A stretch of 64,000 nucleotides of DNA from Corylus avellana (Eukaryota > Streptophyta > Magnoliopsida > Fagales > Betulaceae). The stretch covers positions 873,001 to 937,000 of the forward strand of contig NC_081546.1 of the NCBI RefSeq assembly GCF_901000735.1, read 5' to 3'. Below the pieces are notes generated by a model that saw only the letters and a list, made by a program, of their open reading frames with translations, did not search any database and had not been told where the DNA came from. Made by a program: the position numbers and the translations under genes. Positions within the stretch are counted from its first letter, which is position 1. Every line of letters starts with the position of its first letter. Below, piece by piece: positions 1 to 11,225 of this stretch.

Positions 1-1446
1 CTACATTCAACTAGGAGTCTAGAAGGCCCAAAACTCTCCAATTTACAAGATATCTTACTATTGGAAGCATATGGGAGGATCAGCCCAGTTAAAGGCTTGA
101 AACTTGAAAGAGAATCATGAGAGTGGCTACCCATATCCAAAAGCATAAAGACATTTGTGTAAGGCCCATTTAGATTCGCCATGCCTGCAAATTTTTATCC
201 CACAACATAATCGGAGTCATTGTGGATCAATCCTGGTAAAAAAAAATAAAATCCAAAAGCTAATTGGTACTCAAGATAAGACAATAATGGGATAAAAGTG
301 AGGCTTCCATCATTAATCAAAGTAATTAGACAAATTTTCAAAAGTAATACTAGAAATTACACTTTTATCTCACTACTATTCCATCATGTTAATATGGCAA
401 TACCAGTAAACCTTGCCTAAATTAGGATTATAGTTAATTCCTTTCCTAATCAGCCTAATCTCACCCAAGTAATTAGCTCTAGTCCCAACTTTAAATTCAA
501 TCCCATAATAGACACAACCAGCTTCCGTTGAATGTTGTTATTGTTCATGATAAAAAGGGAATTAAAGGTGGATGTTTGACTAGGTATAATGGATCATACA
601 AATTCTCCTACGCTTTTTTTTTTTGTTTTTTGTTTTGCTTAATTTGTAATTTATAAATAATACAAAGTTTCACTACCTTTCTTGTTTTTTTTCTAGGCAT
701 GAGATTTACTACTTAAAATGTGGAAAGGACAACCTAAGTAAGATGCTAAACAGATCGAAGTAGCTAGAGTGGTCCATATATGAATCAGCTGATTATTATG
801 GCATGGCTGTTGATTCTATGACGGTTCTGTCTTTGGTAAGTAGAGTTGCTCGTGGTCCATCTCTTTATTGGAAAAGTATAAAAGAAAAAAAAAGAAGAAA
901 AAAACAGTTAGAACTGCAAGAAATCCGAAGTACCAAATTAAGGTTGCCTCCATTATTTATTGAGACCGTTGATTAGCCGAGCCACGTTGAGAGCTAGGGG
1001 GCAATTAATGGCCCTCCCCAAAAGTTCTCAAACATTTTTTTTTTAAAACATATTTTTTGGAAATTGGATGATCCTTAAAGATAGTTATTTGTTTAATATC
1101 AAATAAAGAAAGCCTATGTTAATTTATAATTTAAACATGCATTCAACTCCTTTTGAAGTCTAACTAACTAAAATCCATAAATGAAAGACTATATAATGTA
1201 TTATAATATATATAGTAGACATTTTTGAATGAGTTTTAATGTACAACATTTCTTATATACTTCTAAAAAAGGTTAATGATGTTTTTTCTTGATAAAAACA
1301 TTAGAAATTTCGAAGTATTGAAACAACCCGTATCTTTACTTGACACTTGACAGAACATTATTCTTGAAAACGTGGTCCAATTGTTTTTTTTTTTTTTTTG
1401 GTGTTACATTGATAGTGTGTGTTTTTTCTCCTATTCCTTATGATTC
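1..1446. other. AT-rich stretch without a recognisable gene
   Basis: I see no convincing coding region, RNA gene or intact transposon here. The stretch is AT-rich with several T and A tracts, for example a T run near 1383-1399. The short open frames show no family similarity I can recognise. Confidence 0.5.
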
Positions 1447-1449
1447 TTA

Positions 1450-1945
1450 GGGTGCGTTTGGGAGTAGGTTTTTAAAAAAATAATCTGCGATTTTAAACCA
1501 AATCGCAACTTTAGGGTGTTTGGGATTGCAATTTTAAAAACGCAAATTTTAAAATCGCAAAAAAATTTGCGATTTCCATAAACTGATTAGAGGGTGCTTA
1601 TTTGAAAAAGTGCAAATTTAAAACAAAATCACGATTTCTATTAAAAAGATATTTGACGCAATAGTTACCTTTTTTAAAACGGGAATGAAAAAAATACCAA
1701 GAATACCCACCTAAAATATATTAAAGCCCTTCTTTTCTCTTTTTTTTTTTTTTTCCTTCATCCTCTTTGTCTTGTTCATCCTTATTGGTAATTTGGTCAT
1801 AAAACCGTAATTATATGCTAATGTTATCCAAACACTCAATTGATAAAAAAAATACTTTTTAGTATGTTTTACCAAACGCCTGTGCGATTTTAAAAACGCA
1901 ATTTTTAAAATCGCACTTATTGAAATCGCACTCCCAAACGGGCCT
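1450..1945. mobile_element. Tourist-like (PIF/Harbinger) MITE
   Basis: The element begins GGGTGCGTTTGGGAGT and ends ACTCCCAAACGGGCCT, so the ends form an imperfect terminal inverted repeat. It is flanked on both sides by TTA (1447-1449 and 1946-1948), the target duplication expected of PIF/Harbinger elements. It is about 496 bp, AT-rich and carries no transposase. Subterminal copies of AAATCGCA and its complement recur inside. The ends and duplication are seen directly; the superfamily is inferred from the TTA duplication and GTTTGGG-type ends. Confidence 0.75.
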
Positions 1946-1949
1946 TTAG

Positions 1950-3480
1950 TGTTTTATAAGATTTATAAAAAAAGTTGTGAGTTATTATGTTTGCAAATTC
2001 TTCTTGTGATGTAATTATTAGTTGGTATCAAAGACGAGTTGCGCTGCATCAATTGATATTAGAGCAAAGTTACTTTCCCACCATGGCATGCACGCAGAGG
2101 ACCACGTGGAGGAAGACATGCAACCATTGATTGTGTATGAACAAGACGAGGCAACATGTGATGAGCAAATACAGGCACGTACGTTTGCAACGAATGGAGG
2201 AGTAACTTGATTTGTTTGGTGATCAATTTGAACAGTTTGGCGATAGATTTGATGAATTGGTTGACCAGATTGCCGCCTTTGTTGTTGTTAATGGGCATTG
2301 CCGTCAACCAAACCCACGTTTCATGAAGGAGGATGGCAAAGATACCAAGGAGGATGGCTAGGATCTCGTTGATGAGGAGTTTCAACATGAAGAGGAATTT
2401 GAAGATCCTTTTCAATATTCAATGGATTGGAATATTTTTCCACCAATCTATGATACCAATTTTAATGATGAATATATTCTGGAGGTGGGTTCTTTGTCAT
2501 GTTATCAAAAAGCCGATAAAAATTGGGATACATATCATGTGTTTGAAGAAAGTCGAAAGAGTGAAAGTACAACAATATGGTATTTAGAAAATTAATTATA
2601 TCAATTGTTTTTTAGCTGACAATTTTCTGTCAAGTTTTCATAATAACCAAAATCTTGATGTTGACTTAGGTATGTTAGAGAAAAATTTGATTCATCATGG
2701 TCAATAAATAATTGATCATTTTTGTTTAGATCTACTATTCAAAGTCATGTTATAATTAACTGCAAGTTTTTTTTCCTCTAGTATCAATAAGAGCCACATA
2801 AATTGTGCATTTTAGTTTGCTCCGCCATATTTATTATGAGCAAAAGGAGATTGATGAGTGGCGAGGTGGTTCATCTTTTACTATTGAGAATGATAAGATG
2901 GAAGGGACTAATTGAGCATCTGAAAGATCGAGGCAAAGATAATTTGGATTCAAGGCTGAATTCTCTCAAACATGGGGAGGATGATGGCCACATATTTTGA
3001 ATCGGATACTAGATGAAGGTAAGCTTTGTGGCATTATAAAGTTCATTCAAAGAGTTACAATTTTGAATTTCACAAAATTTTCCAATTCTAATGTTTATTA
3101 GGTCAAAACTGGCTGTCAATAGTTAAAAGTTTACAAATCAGGTTCACCTTTGCTCGGTTGAGATTGCAACTAATTGCGAGTACATAACTTCGCTTAACTT
3201 TCGTTCGAACTAGTTTGCAAAACTTTCAAATAAGCATAATAATGGTGGCTTGGCCGACTAGTTTTGTTTAGCTAATGTTATTTCTCAGCCTTATTAATAA
3301 GGAACACTTTTAATAGATTTTTTTTCTTCTAATTTCTCTCTAACTCTTAAAACTTTTTAAAATTTGTAGAAGAGCTATGAGCTATTGTGTTTGTAGATTC
3401 TATTTATCATAATTACGCCATATGTTGCATCTGTTGGTATTAGAGCAACAAGATACCCTGCATCGCAGTACTTTACTTGA
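1950..3480 (+). mobile_element. Decayed Ty3/gypsy-type LTR retrotransposon remnant
   Basis: Three degraded pieces of a plant gypsy-like element lie in order. A primer-binding-site-like TGGTATCAAAG (2023-2033) resembles the initiator-Met tRNA site TGGTATCAGAGC. A broken frame from about 2040 to 2590 contains FPPIYDTN, like the acidic linker between gag and protease. A frame ending near 3000 contains DSRLNSLKHGEDDG, like the conserved C-terminal tail of gypsy polyproteins, followed by a purine-rich stretch. A second LTR-end-plus-PBS-like sequence (TGGTATTAGAGC, 3434-3445) follows, and the approximately 60 bp before each PBS-like site resemble each other. Protease, reverse transcriptase and integrase are absent and the frames carry stops, so this is a dead, internally deleted copy. 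Confidence 0.5.
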
Positions 3481-4419
3481 TACGCTAATTAATTAATAAG
3501 TAGCCGGTCCACATGCATTAATAGGCTTAATTGGTTCAGCTCAGCAGGAGATTTGTTGCTGGCTTGTGCAGCTTTAATACTGAACTCGGATAAGCTTATT
3601 TATTGTGTATAATCTCCATTTCTAAGAATCATATACTTTGATTTCTGGGAATACATACATGAACATGGTGTTCAATTTAAAGCAGTAGTACTGGTACTAA
3701 TTGGCAGAAGAGACAAAATATGAATATATGTATATAAAAATGAAATTAAAATGGCTTCTGTTCAAATTGATTGAAAGCGACTATGTCCTTGATGAAGCAA
3801 CAAGGAATGGTTCCAAAGAAAAAAACAAAGACATTTGAGGGATATGGAGTGAATCCATTGTAGCTAAGATCACAAAAAGAAAACCCTAGTAATTAGAATT
3901 TGATAGTAACACTTCCATGATCCATGGCAATCTCAGGGTATCATGCAAATATATATGTATACATATATATGGACCACAATCTTTAGCATATAGCAATATT
4001 ATGCCCTTGTCATCCATATATGATAACTACAGCAGCATCTCTGCAAGGCAAGGTTTGTCTTCATCGTCCCTTAAGGTATAATAATAAATGTCATCTTTCA
4101 TTTGCTGGGGATTTGCTTTAATGGTTGCTAGATCAGATAAGCAAAAGGACATGATGAGTAATATTTGATTGCGATCCATCTTCTGGTGAAATTTTTATGG
4201 CGATCTGATAACAATTTTATGCATTTGAGGATATCATTGGACAGGATACTAGTACGTAGTTGTAGAGCAATAGACCTAGCCCCCCAACCCCACCCCACCC
4301 CTCGAGTAAAGGCAAAACTAAAGCCACGTCCCTCTCATAATTCCCCTCCCGTCTCAACCAAACCAAATGACACTTACCAAATATCCAAGCCTTCTCTCCG
4401 CCCCCACACAACCCCTCCC
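3481..4419. other. Upstream region of the JAG-like gene
   Basis: No gene is recognised. The part nearest the gene (about 4270-4420) is unusually C-rich (CCCCACCCC-type runs), which fits a plant promoter or proximal upstream region. An AT-rich stretch with ATATAT runs lies at 3950-3970. Confidence 0.4.
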
Positions 4420-4427
4420 TTTTTAAA
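4420..4427 (+). promoter_or_regulatory. Possible TATA element of the JAG-like gene
   Basis: TTTTTAAA lies just before a GA-rich stretch (GAGAGAGAGACAGAGAG, about 4467-4483) that looks like the start of a plant 5' leader. Distance and context fit a TATA-type element, but the match is weak and the transcription start is not known. Confidence 0.25.
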
Positions 4428-4661
4428 GTCACGAGACCCACTGTCCCTTTGTTCTTTCAATTTTCTGAGAGAGAGACAGAGAGGGAGCAGAGGAACTGAT
4501 AGAGAACTTTCAAACTTCTTTTTCTACCACCATCACTCAACTAGCCTCTATATTGCAGTCTCAAACTGAAAGTCTTATAATTTTTTCTAAAAGCTTTAGT
4601 GTTATCTTCCCATCTGAAAGATTGTTAACCTCATATTTTTCTGTCTTTCTCTGTCGGTACC

Positions 4662-6182
4662 ATGTAGGTCTTCCCCACAACCGCTCCACACTACTAATTA
4701 TCTTCTCCTCTTAACACCCACCCATTCTTCTCTTACTTCTTTTTTTGTGACTTTTGCTCTTTGTTGTTTTGCAGGAGACCCGAGGGGAACCCCTTGGACC
4801 TCAATAACTTGCCTGATGATTTTAGAGATCATGGTAAACAGGCCTTCGACGACAGCTCCTCATCCGGTACTACTTTTTTTTTCCTCAAACTAATATTTAT
4901 TAAACAGAAAATTAATTAATACCCATTTTCTTAATTTTTAACAACATATTAATAAACGTAAACATAAAATAAAATTAAAAAAAATCAAGGAGACTTTCCT
5001 CTTTTCTTTGCCTTCTCTCCATTTTGAAATAGCTTGTAGGTAAAGAGTAAAGACCATTGGTTATCAACATTACACTTGTTGCTATCATCATTTGACGACT
5101 TGGGTAATTAGGGTTGGGGCTTTAGGGCTAAGAAGGGTCTCATCCAAGTTACTTTTATCTGGTTGTTTTAGTTGCAGGCTATAGGAAAAAGAAGAGCGGC
5201 GGAAAGGATGGAAAAGACGAGTGTGGGAAGGTCTATGAGTGTAGGTTTTGTTCCCTCAAGTTCTGCAAATCCCAGGCTCTCGGGGGACACATGAACCGTC
5301 ACCGCCAAGGCAAGTCCTTTATTATTATTATATTTCACACAATGGGTCACTGCTTGTTAATGATTTGGCCATGAAACGTGGTCATGTCAATCTTTAGGAA
5401 AACAAAGTTTTCTGAAATTCTTGGATTTGATTTGATTTGATTTGTGTGTTGGATGGTCAGAGAGGGAGACAGAGACACTAAACCGGGCTCGTCAGCTGGT
5501 CTTCAGTACCGATAGCCTGGTCGCCCAAGGAGCATCTCACCTGAGGTATGTATAAGAATTTTTTAAGTCGAAAAAATTGACAAATCAAATGACCCATTTG
5601 CTATGTTGAACTAAAAAGGTTATTCGATGATCACTTGATAATTTGATCAAACAGGAATGACAAATTAAATTTTTGTTTGATCTTAGCTGCTGCCAACCAG
5701 TCACACCGGCGGGGTACCATCCAGCTGCAAGCAACATCGGAGACCCGGCAATGGCTCTCAGGTTCCCGAGATTCTTCAGTACCGGTTCTCCAGCCACCCA
5801 GTTACCACAACCACCTCAACCATATTTATACTCCTCTCCGCCGCGCCCCATGTCCTTTCCTACACCTTATCCTCAACATCCAATCAACGATTACTATGTC
5901 GGCCATGTTCTCAGCAGCAACCAACAATGCAGCCACCCAAACTACGGCGCCCCAGATTCTAGTTACACTTGCATTGGTGCGCCGGTCGGGCAAGGGTTTC
6001 CTCCGGGAGGCAGCAGCCGGCCGGCTGGAGCGGAGTTGGTAGGATCAGCAGAGGGAGGCTCTGGTAGAGACGGGTCACTGCAGAATCAGGAGGAGGGATT
6101 GAATTGGGGCCGGAGCTTTGCAGGTACACAGCAACGTATGGATCCTCCAGCACCGATCAATCGGTTTCAAGATGGGTTCTAA
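4662..6182 (+). CDS. JAG: JAGGED-type C2H2 zinc-finger transcription factor
   Basis: Nuclear transcriptional regulator; JAGGED promotes lateral-organ growth in Arabidopsis. Deduced coding exons: 4662-4663, 4775-4866, 5178-5309, 5461-5545 and 5687-6182, giving 268 aa (Arabidopsis JAG is similar in size). The N-terminus MRPEGNPLDLNNLPDDF carries an EAR-like DLNxxP repression motif at residues 9-14. A single C2H2 finger uses C53, C56, H69 and H73 with the plant QALGGH signature (64-69). The conserved stretch QERETETLNRARQLVFSTDS follows it. The Pro/Ser/Tyr-rich C-terminus ends in INRFQD, a JAG-type tail that points to JAG rather than JGL/NUB. Two oddities: the ATG is split AT|G by a 111-nt intron, and the intron after exon 5178-5309 uses a GC donor (CAAG|GCAAGT). 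Both follow from frame continuity with the family. Neighbouring genes are far away. Confidence 0.9.
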
Positions 6183-8146
6183 AGAGAGATTTTTTGAGTG
6201 ATAGTTTGAAGTACTACTATTAATCTACATTGACACGCCACCCACAAAGACAAAGATAGAGAGAGAGAGAGACCTAACAAGCTGACAGATGGGGTCGTGA
6301 AAGGAAGGAGAGAGAGACAGAGGTATTTGGATTTTCTTCAGGGATTATGCAGCTTTTGATCTCATCTATATGCTCAGCTACTTTGGCTTGGAGTTGTATG
6401 GGTATATTGAAGGGGATTTTGCATTGGTGTGTGCAACCCCACCGTTGAAAAAGGTGCAACTAGACCTTGTGGGACTACAAGTTTGATATCAACCGAATCT
6501 TCCCAACCCAGTTCCTTTTGCATGCCACTGTTTCTTTTTCTTTTTTTCTGTTCTTTTCTTTTCTTTTTGTAAAACATTTTGTGCTTTCTACATTTTTTAC
6601 GGGTAGGGTGGGGTGGAGGATTATTTTATTTTATTTTATTTTGTTTCTTTCTCTCTTTCCAACGATCGAAATTTGGGGCATCTATCTGGTTTCTCGAAAC
6701 ATTTATGGTTACAGTGTCATATGATGCTTGCACAATAGGGGCAACGACCTAAGATAGAAGTTGCAATTCCATTCGGCACTTTTTGCTAAAAGTTTCCTGA
6801 CCAGAAACATCAAATCTGTCGAGAAAGTCTGTAACAGCTGTGCAATTCTTCCAAAAAAAAAAAAAAAAATTTCTAGACAATAATCACTACAATTACATGT
6901 AACTGAAAGCAACCATGCATGGTAAACAATGCAATCAAGGCAGTCAATTTTTTACATGATTCGTGAATTTGGAACGAGTTTAATTCGAAATTATATAGTA
7001 TGCTATGGTTAAAGAGTTTGTCTCATTTATGGTTGAACTATATAGTTTTATATTTATGCATCTACATGAACTTGACATGTGACATTTAGAACTGTCAATT
7101 TTTAATATGAATTCAACACAAAATTGGTGGATTAAGGTTAATGAGTATCACCCCCTTTAATTAAATGAATCAAGTTATAGTTGACTTATATTGTCTGTTA
7201 CTCATATCTTGATACCACCTTAACTAACACTCGATATGAATTGCCACCCCTAGCTGCAAGTGATCAATTTAACTAGCAATATGTAAAGCTAAAACTTATA
7301 GGAAATATGACGTAGCGGAAGACTAAGGTAACCAACCAAAGAGTAGCGTATTTGATTCTGAAAAGAGAAGCGTCTTTGTCTTTTATCCAAAAAATAAAAA
7401 CAAGCTTGCAGGCGAAAAAATAAAAAATAAAACCCCGCAAAGTATTTGAGATAAACTTGTCTGATTTGATAATAATTCAATTGATTAAGCTTAACATAAT
7501 AAACTAGTCTATTTATGGAAGATAACTACTTGTAGAGAAAGTAAACATAATCCTAATAAAGAAAGAAAAATAATTAAAGCAAATCTAACCCTATTAAGGA
7601 AAGAAAATAAAGTATTAATAAAATAAAATAAAATCATAATATAAAATTGACAATCAGCGGGACTCATGACAATCTTTTTTTTTTGTACTTCCATTGTCTA
7701 AGAACAGGTAAAATTATGATTAAGTGGTACTGTTCCAATATTATTTTTGATTATTTTTTATTTTTTTTTCATTTTTACCGAAAACGAAGGTAAATATCCT
7801 ACATCAAAATAGATGTCATCTCAAGAAAAGAAAAGGATATGATTTGAATTAAGGAAATTAACAAATGGGATTCTAAAGCCTATAGAAAAAATAAAATGAG
7901 GAAAAAAAAGCTTCTAACATGCATGTTTAACTTAGAAATAATGATTGGGCTTTTCACCAAATCACCAATTTTGGGAAGGATCGGAGTACCACTATAAAGT
8001 TCTTTGGGATCCAAAAGCTTTTCCTCTATCTTCAAATGTTTCATTATTTCACAAAAAAGAAAACCATATTGACATGAGTGGAGCCGCAGAGTTAGGAGCG
8101 CGCAAGAGGAGGCAAACGACACCACTTCTCCACACTTAATTTCTTA
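6183..8146. other. 3' region of the JAG-like gene and gene-free sequence
   Basis: The first few hundred bases after the stop (a GA-rich stretch near 6255-6320) probably include the 3' UTR. A further pyrimidine-rich tract lies near 6530-6570 and an A tract at about 6852-6869. Beyond that I see only AT-rich sequence with scattered short open frames and no recognisable product. Confidence 0.4.
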
Positions 8147-8218
8147 CACTCATAGATGGTTTTTAAAACTACCATTAGATTAAAATCGAATAGTAGCTTT
8201 TAAAACTACCTATGAGTG
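8147..8218. repeat. Short inverted repeat (72-nt hairpin)
   Basis: The left arm starts CACTCATAGATGGTTTT (8147) and the right arm ends CTATGAGTG (8218). The arms pair over about 25 nt with a few mismatches, leaving a loop of about 20 nt. This may be a very small fold-back MITE or a chance palindrome. Confidence 0.55.
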
Positions 8219-8752
8219 GGAAAAATCAAGTGTATATAAATAAGAGTACTTGTATCATTACTCATTTAAAAAAATAATAATAAAATAAAATAGAAGTTAA
8301 AATAAAAAGGCATCCTCATCAAGGCAATTTCAGTTGCATATTTTGCTTGTGACTTTCCAAGTTCATTATGGATCGATCATGTGGTGATTTGGACTAGCTA
8401 GGCAATTATCTGAACCAGATCACCAACTAAGAGAAGAGAATCTACACTCAAATCCAATTGTTGGATGTACATGTTTTCTAGTATCTAAGTACTATTCATA
8501 GACTGGGGTTCTGAAGGGTAGTAAACGAAACCCTAAGAATCTTTTGACATTCTAATGCTAGCTGCCTGCCCAGAGGAGCTTTACTAGACCGACTCAACTT
8601 TTGGCCAAATGTTGGACTTGCTTGCTTAGGTCCTCAGGTGCTTAAAAGTGCAAAAATTGAAGTGATTGAAGGGAGATTGATTAGGAGACTATATGTAGGA
8701 GCTACGGAGAAGAGATGGATTTGCTCATTAGATCTGGCTTCATTTATGAAAG

Positions 8753-8774
8753 TAACCCTAACCCTAGCCCTAAC
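8753..8774. repeat. Interstitial telomere-like repeat
   Basis: About three tandem units of the plant telomere repeat CCCTAAA type occur here (TAACCCTAACCCTAGCCC, continuing CTAAC), with one substitution. Such teloboxes occur both as regulatory motifs and as interstitial telomeric scars; the context does not decide between these. Confidence 0.7.
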
Positions 8775-10799
8775 AGGGGCACTGACTTTTGGGACGTAGG
8801 ATATTCTAGACTGGAACATATCCACCAATGGCGGCAATTTAGTATTACTGTGTCAACTAATGGAGCTACATATATCTCTTCCCCATACTGCTTTTGCTTA
8901 ACAGATTTGATTGGCCAGCTTAAACCTAGCTAGCTGGACCTACGACTAAACAAACTTAATTAATCTTTTAATTAAATTTATTTTCCATAGATTCGGTTCT
9001 AGTCCTGTTCTCTCTCTCTTTTTTTTTTTTTTTGGTTATTTTTACTATCATATAGTAAAATTAAGAAGAATTAATTAAGAGCTACATATATACGGTACTT
9101 GTAATTCTCTAATTAAATCATTTTTTTTTTGGGGTAGAAATGATCTATAATTAGGTGTCTTAAAGCTCATAGTGATTTAATCAATTTTTTCTTCAAATTA
9201 TAGCTAACCATGACCTAAATTTAATGATTAACGTAGCTTCGATAACATGCCAACTCATATTAGCACGATTTAAAAGAACTGTTGTAAGTAGCATTACTAT
9301 TCCCAATAAGCCCCGTTAGAAGGAACTATATATATATATATAAACATATTTATGAAGCTCACTTTAGTTTGAAAAAAAATCTGTGGGAACTAAGTTGAAT
9401 ACTGTTTCACAACAAAGAGAACCATAGCAGTAAGTAACAGTCGTTTAGTGAGTGTGTTGAGTGTTCTCTCCCTCTCTTTCTTCCCCAAGAGCGATCCCGA
9501 GACATATTCATGAAAGGTACGAGACTGTAGGTTGAGAGAGAGAGGGCAGCTGTACGTACGTGCAGTGAGGGTATGGATGATCTGTGATATTTAGGGTCAC
9601 AAACTACACTAAAAAAGTTGTATATCGATCTCTCAACTGTCAAGACTGAATTCAGAGAAAGAGAGAGGGAGAGAGAGAGAGAGAGAGACAAGCAGGAAAA
9701 GCAGACGCCTAGCCATAGACCAAGCTTATTATTCGTGCAATCACGAATGAGGGAATGTTTAAAGCTGCTCCATAGCTTTATACTTGATTATTATCTTTTA
9801 ATATATATATATATTTTCACAGACCAACAAAAAAGAAAAAAAAAAAAAAATCACATGTTTCCATTAATGCATAATTTAATAGCTGTATCCTTTTTTGCAG
9901 CTTTAACAGAAGTTTTTCTGCCGCTAACTCTCTTCCGCAGTCATTGTGTGAATCTTGATCGTACTTTATTCATTTATTTTGGTAATCTCTATCTGATGAA
10001 AAAGAAACAAAGGACCTTACCCTTTTGTACTAAAACCCAAAATATTTTTAGTGCTCACTGTCCCATATATTAGTCACTATTCACCGTGCACCTAGGGCTT
10101 CATAAATGCCAAAAGAGCAGCCTCTATGCTTGCTTTGTCTCGCTGCTCATGGGCGCGCATAACCTAAACTAACTAGATTATTACCATCTATATTTCTACC
10201 AAGACTTGTTTTTGGTGAAATTTACTTTATTAACCATCAAATTCTTTATTAATTTATTAATTATACATAAGGGTATATATATATATATAAAAAAAAATTA
10301 ATTAAGCCAAACCACCTTGATAGCTAGGCTAGCTGATAATGATGGAAAGAATGAGGGCCACTTCTCTTGGGGACAAGGGCAATATTGAACGTGTGATTTT
10401 GTTCCTTTAACAAGTGTCACACACTCATTCGTCAGACTATTGGTTATCCAATCGGATCTTAACCCACGACTTGGTCCACAATTTAATTAGCTTCTCGTCT
10501 TCAACTTCAATCTGTCCCAGTTCCAAGCCCGTGACTTCAATTTGGCCTAACTAGGGACCTGCACTGACCACCATCATCCTCTGTCTTAGGCTACCATTCT
10601 TGGCTGTTGCCACCAGTCAACCCACTAGCTAGTTAACTCGCCTGTTACTGGTCGAGTCAACTTAGTTAAAAGAAAGTAAGCTCCTACTATGCGGCCAGTG
10701 CACAAAAATGGGTGTTTTATAGCATCTATTCATGTGATGATACATTACCAATTTTATTTTAACAAAATAAGATCAAAACATCAGATAATAACAAATAAA
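8775..10799. other. Gene-free sequence with low-complexity tracts
   Basis: Nothing gene-like is recognised. The stretch holds a T-rich block at 9018-9033, a GA tract at 9655-9688, ATATAT runs near 9800 and 10275, and an A tract near 9834-9850. The GA tract makes the surrounding open frames look long on both strands, but their predicted products are low complexity. Confidence 0.45.
9655..9688. repeat. (GA)n microsatellite
   Basis: A near-perfect GA/CT dinucleotide tract, read directly from the sequence. Confidence 0.9.
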
Positions 10800-11225
10800 T
10801 AACTAAACCACCTGTCTCGGCGACGGCAAACCCAGCCACTGGGTCAAGCATGACCCAATGGCTAGGTCTGCTATAACTCATCTGCTGTTGGGTCACCTCT
10901 CCAACGACTTTTTTGCCAAACCCAACCTTAAAAATCGATTCTAATGCTTCAAAAATTGATTATAATACCACGAAATTCGTTTATAATGCCTAAAAAATCA
11001 ATTCTAATATCACAAAACTTGTTTCTAATGCTTCAAAACTCAATTTTTGATTCAAAACTAAAACTCAGAGGAGAAGGTTAACCCTTTTTGAGATTTTATC
11101 ACCATAAAACCAGATATCACAACAGCGGAGCCATGCTGTCACTCACAGTGTCGGAATCATGTTGTGGGTCTCACTGGAGCAAGACCCACGCCGTGAGACC
11201 CAGGCCAGCCGCCGACCCACGGTCT
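10800..11225. repeat. Dispersed repeat with internal 5 x 21-bp array, copy 1
   Basis: Five consecutive 21-bp units occupy 10938-11042, each built around T(T/A)CTAATGC(T/C)TCAAAA-like sequence. They are flanked by GC-richer segments containing GGGTC/GACCC inverted motifs (for example CAAGACCCACGCC near 11180), and followed by GAGAAGGTTAACCCTTTTTG. The same architecture recurs in the same orientation at 29735-30010. This is probably a non-autonomous transposon family; I cannot assign its superfamily. Confidence 0.6.

Noticed and set aside
2059..2415. Minus-strand frame with a hydrophobic N-terminus
   Set aside because: It is antisense to the gypsy gag-linker remnant and has no independent support.
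5673..6182. A separate intact gene starting at an internal position 5673
   Set aside because: This is the last exon of the JAG-like gene read back through its intron; the real coding part starts at 5687 after TCTTAG.
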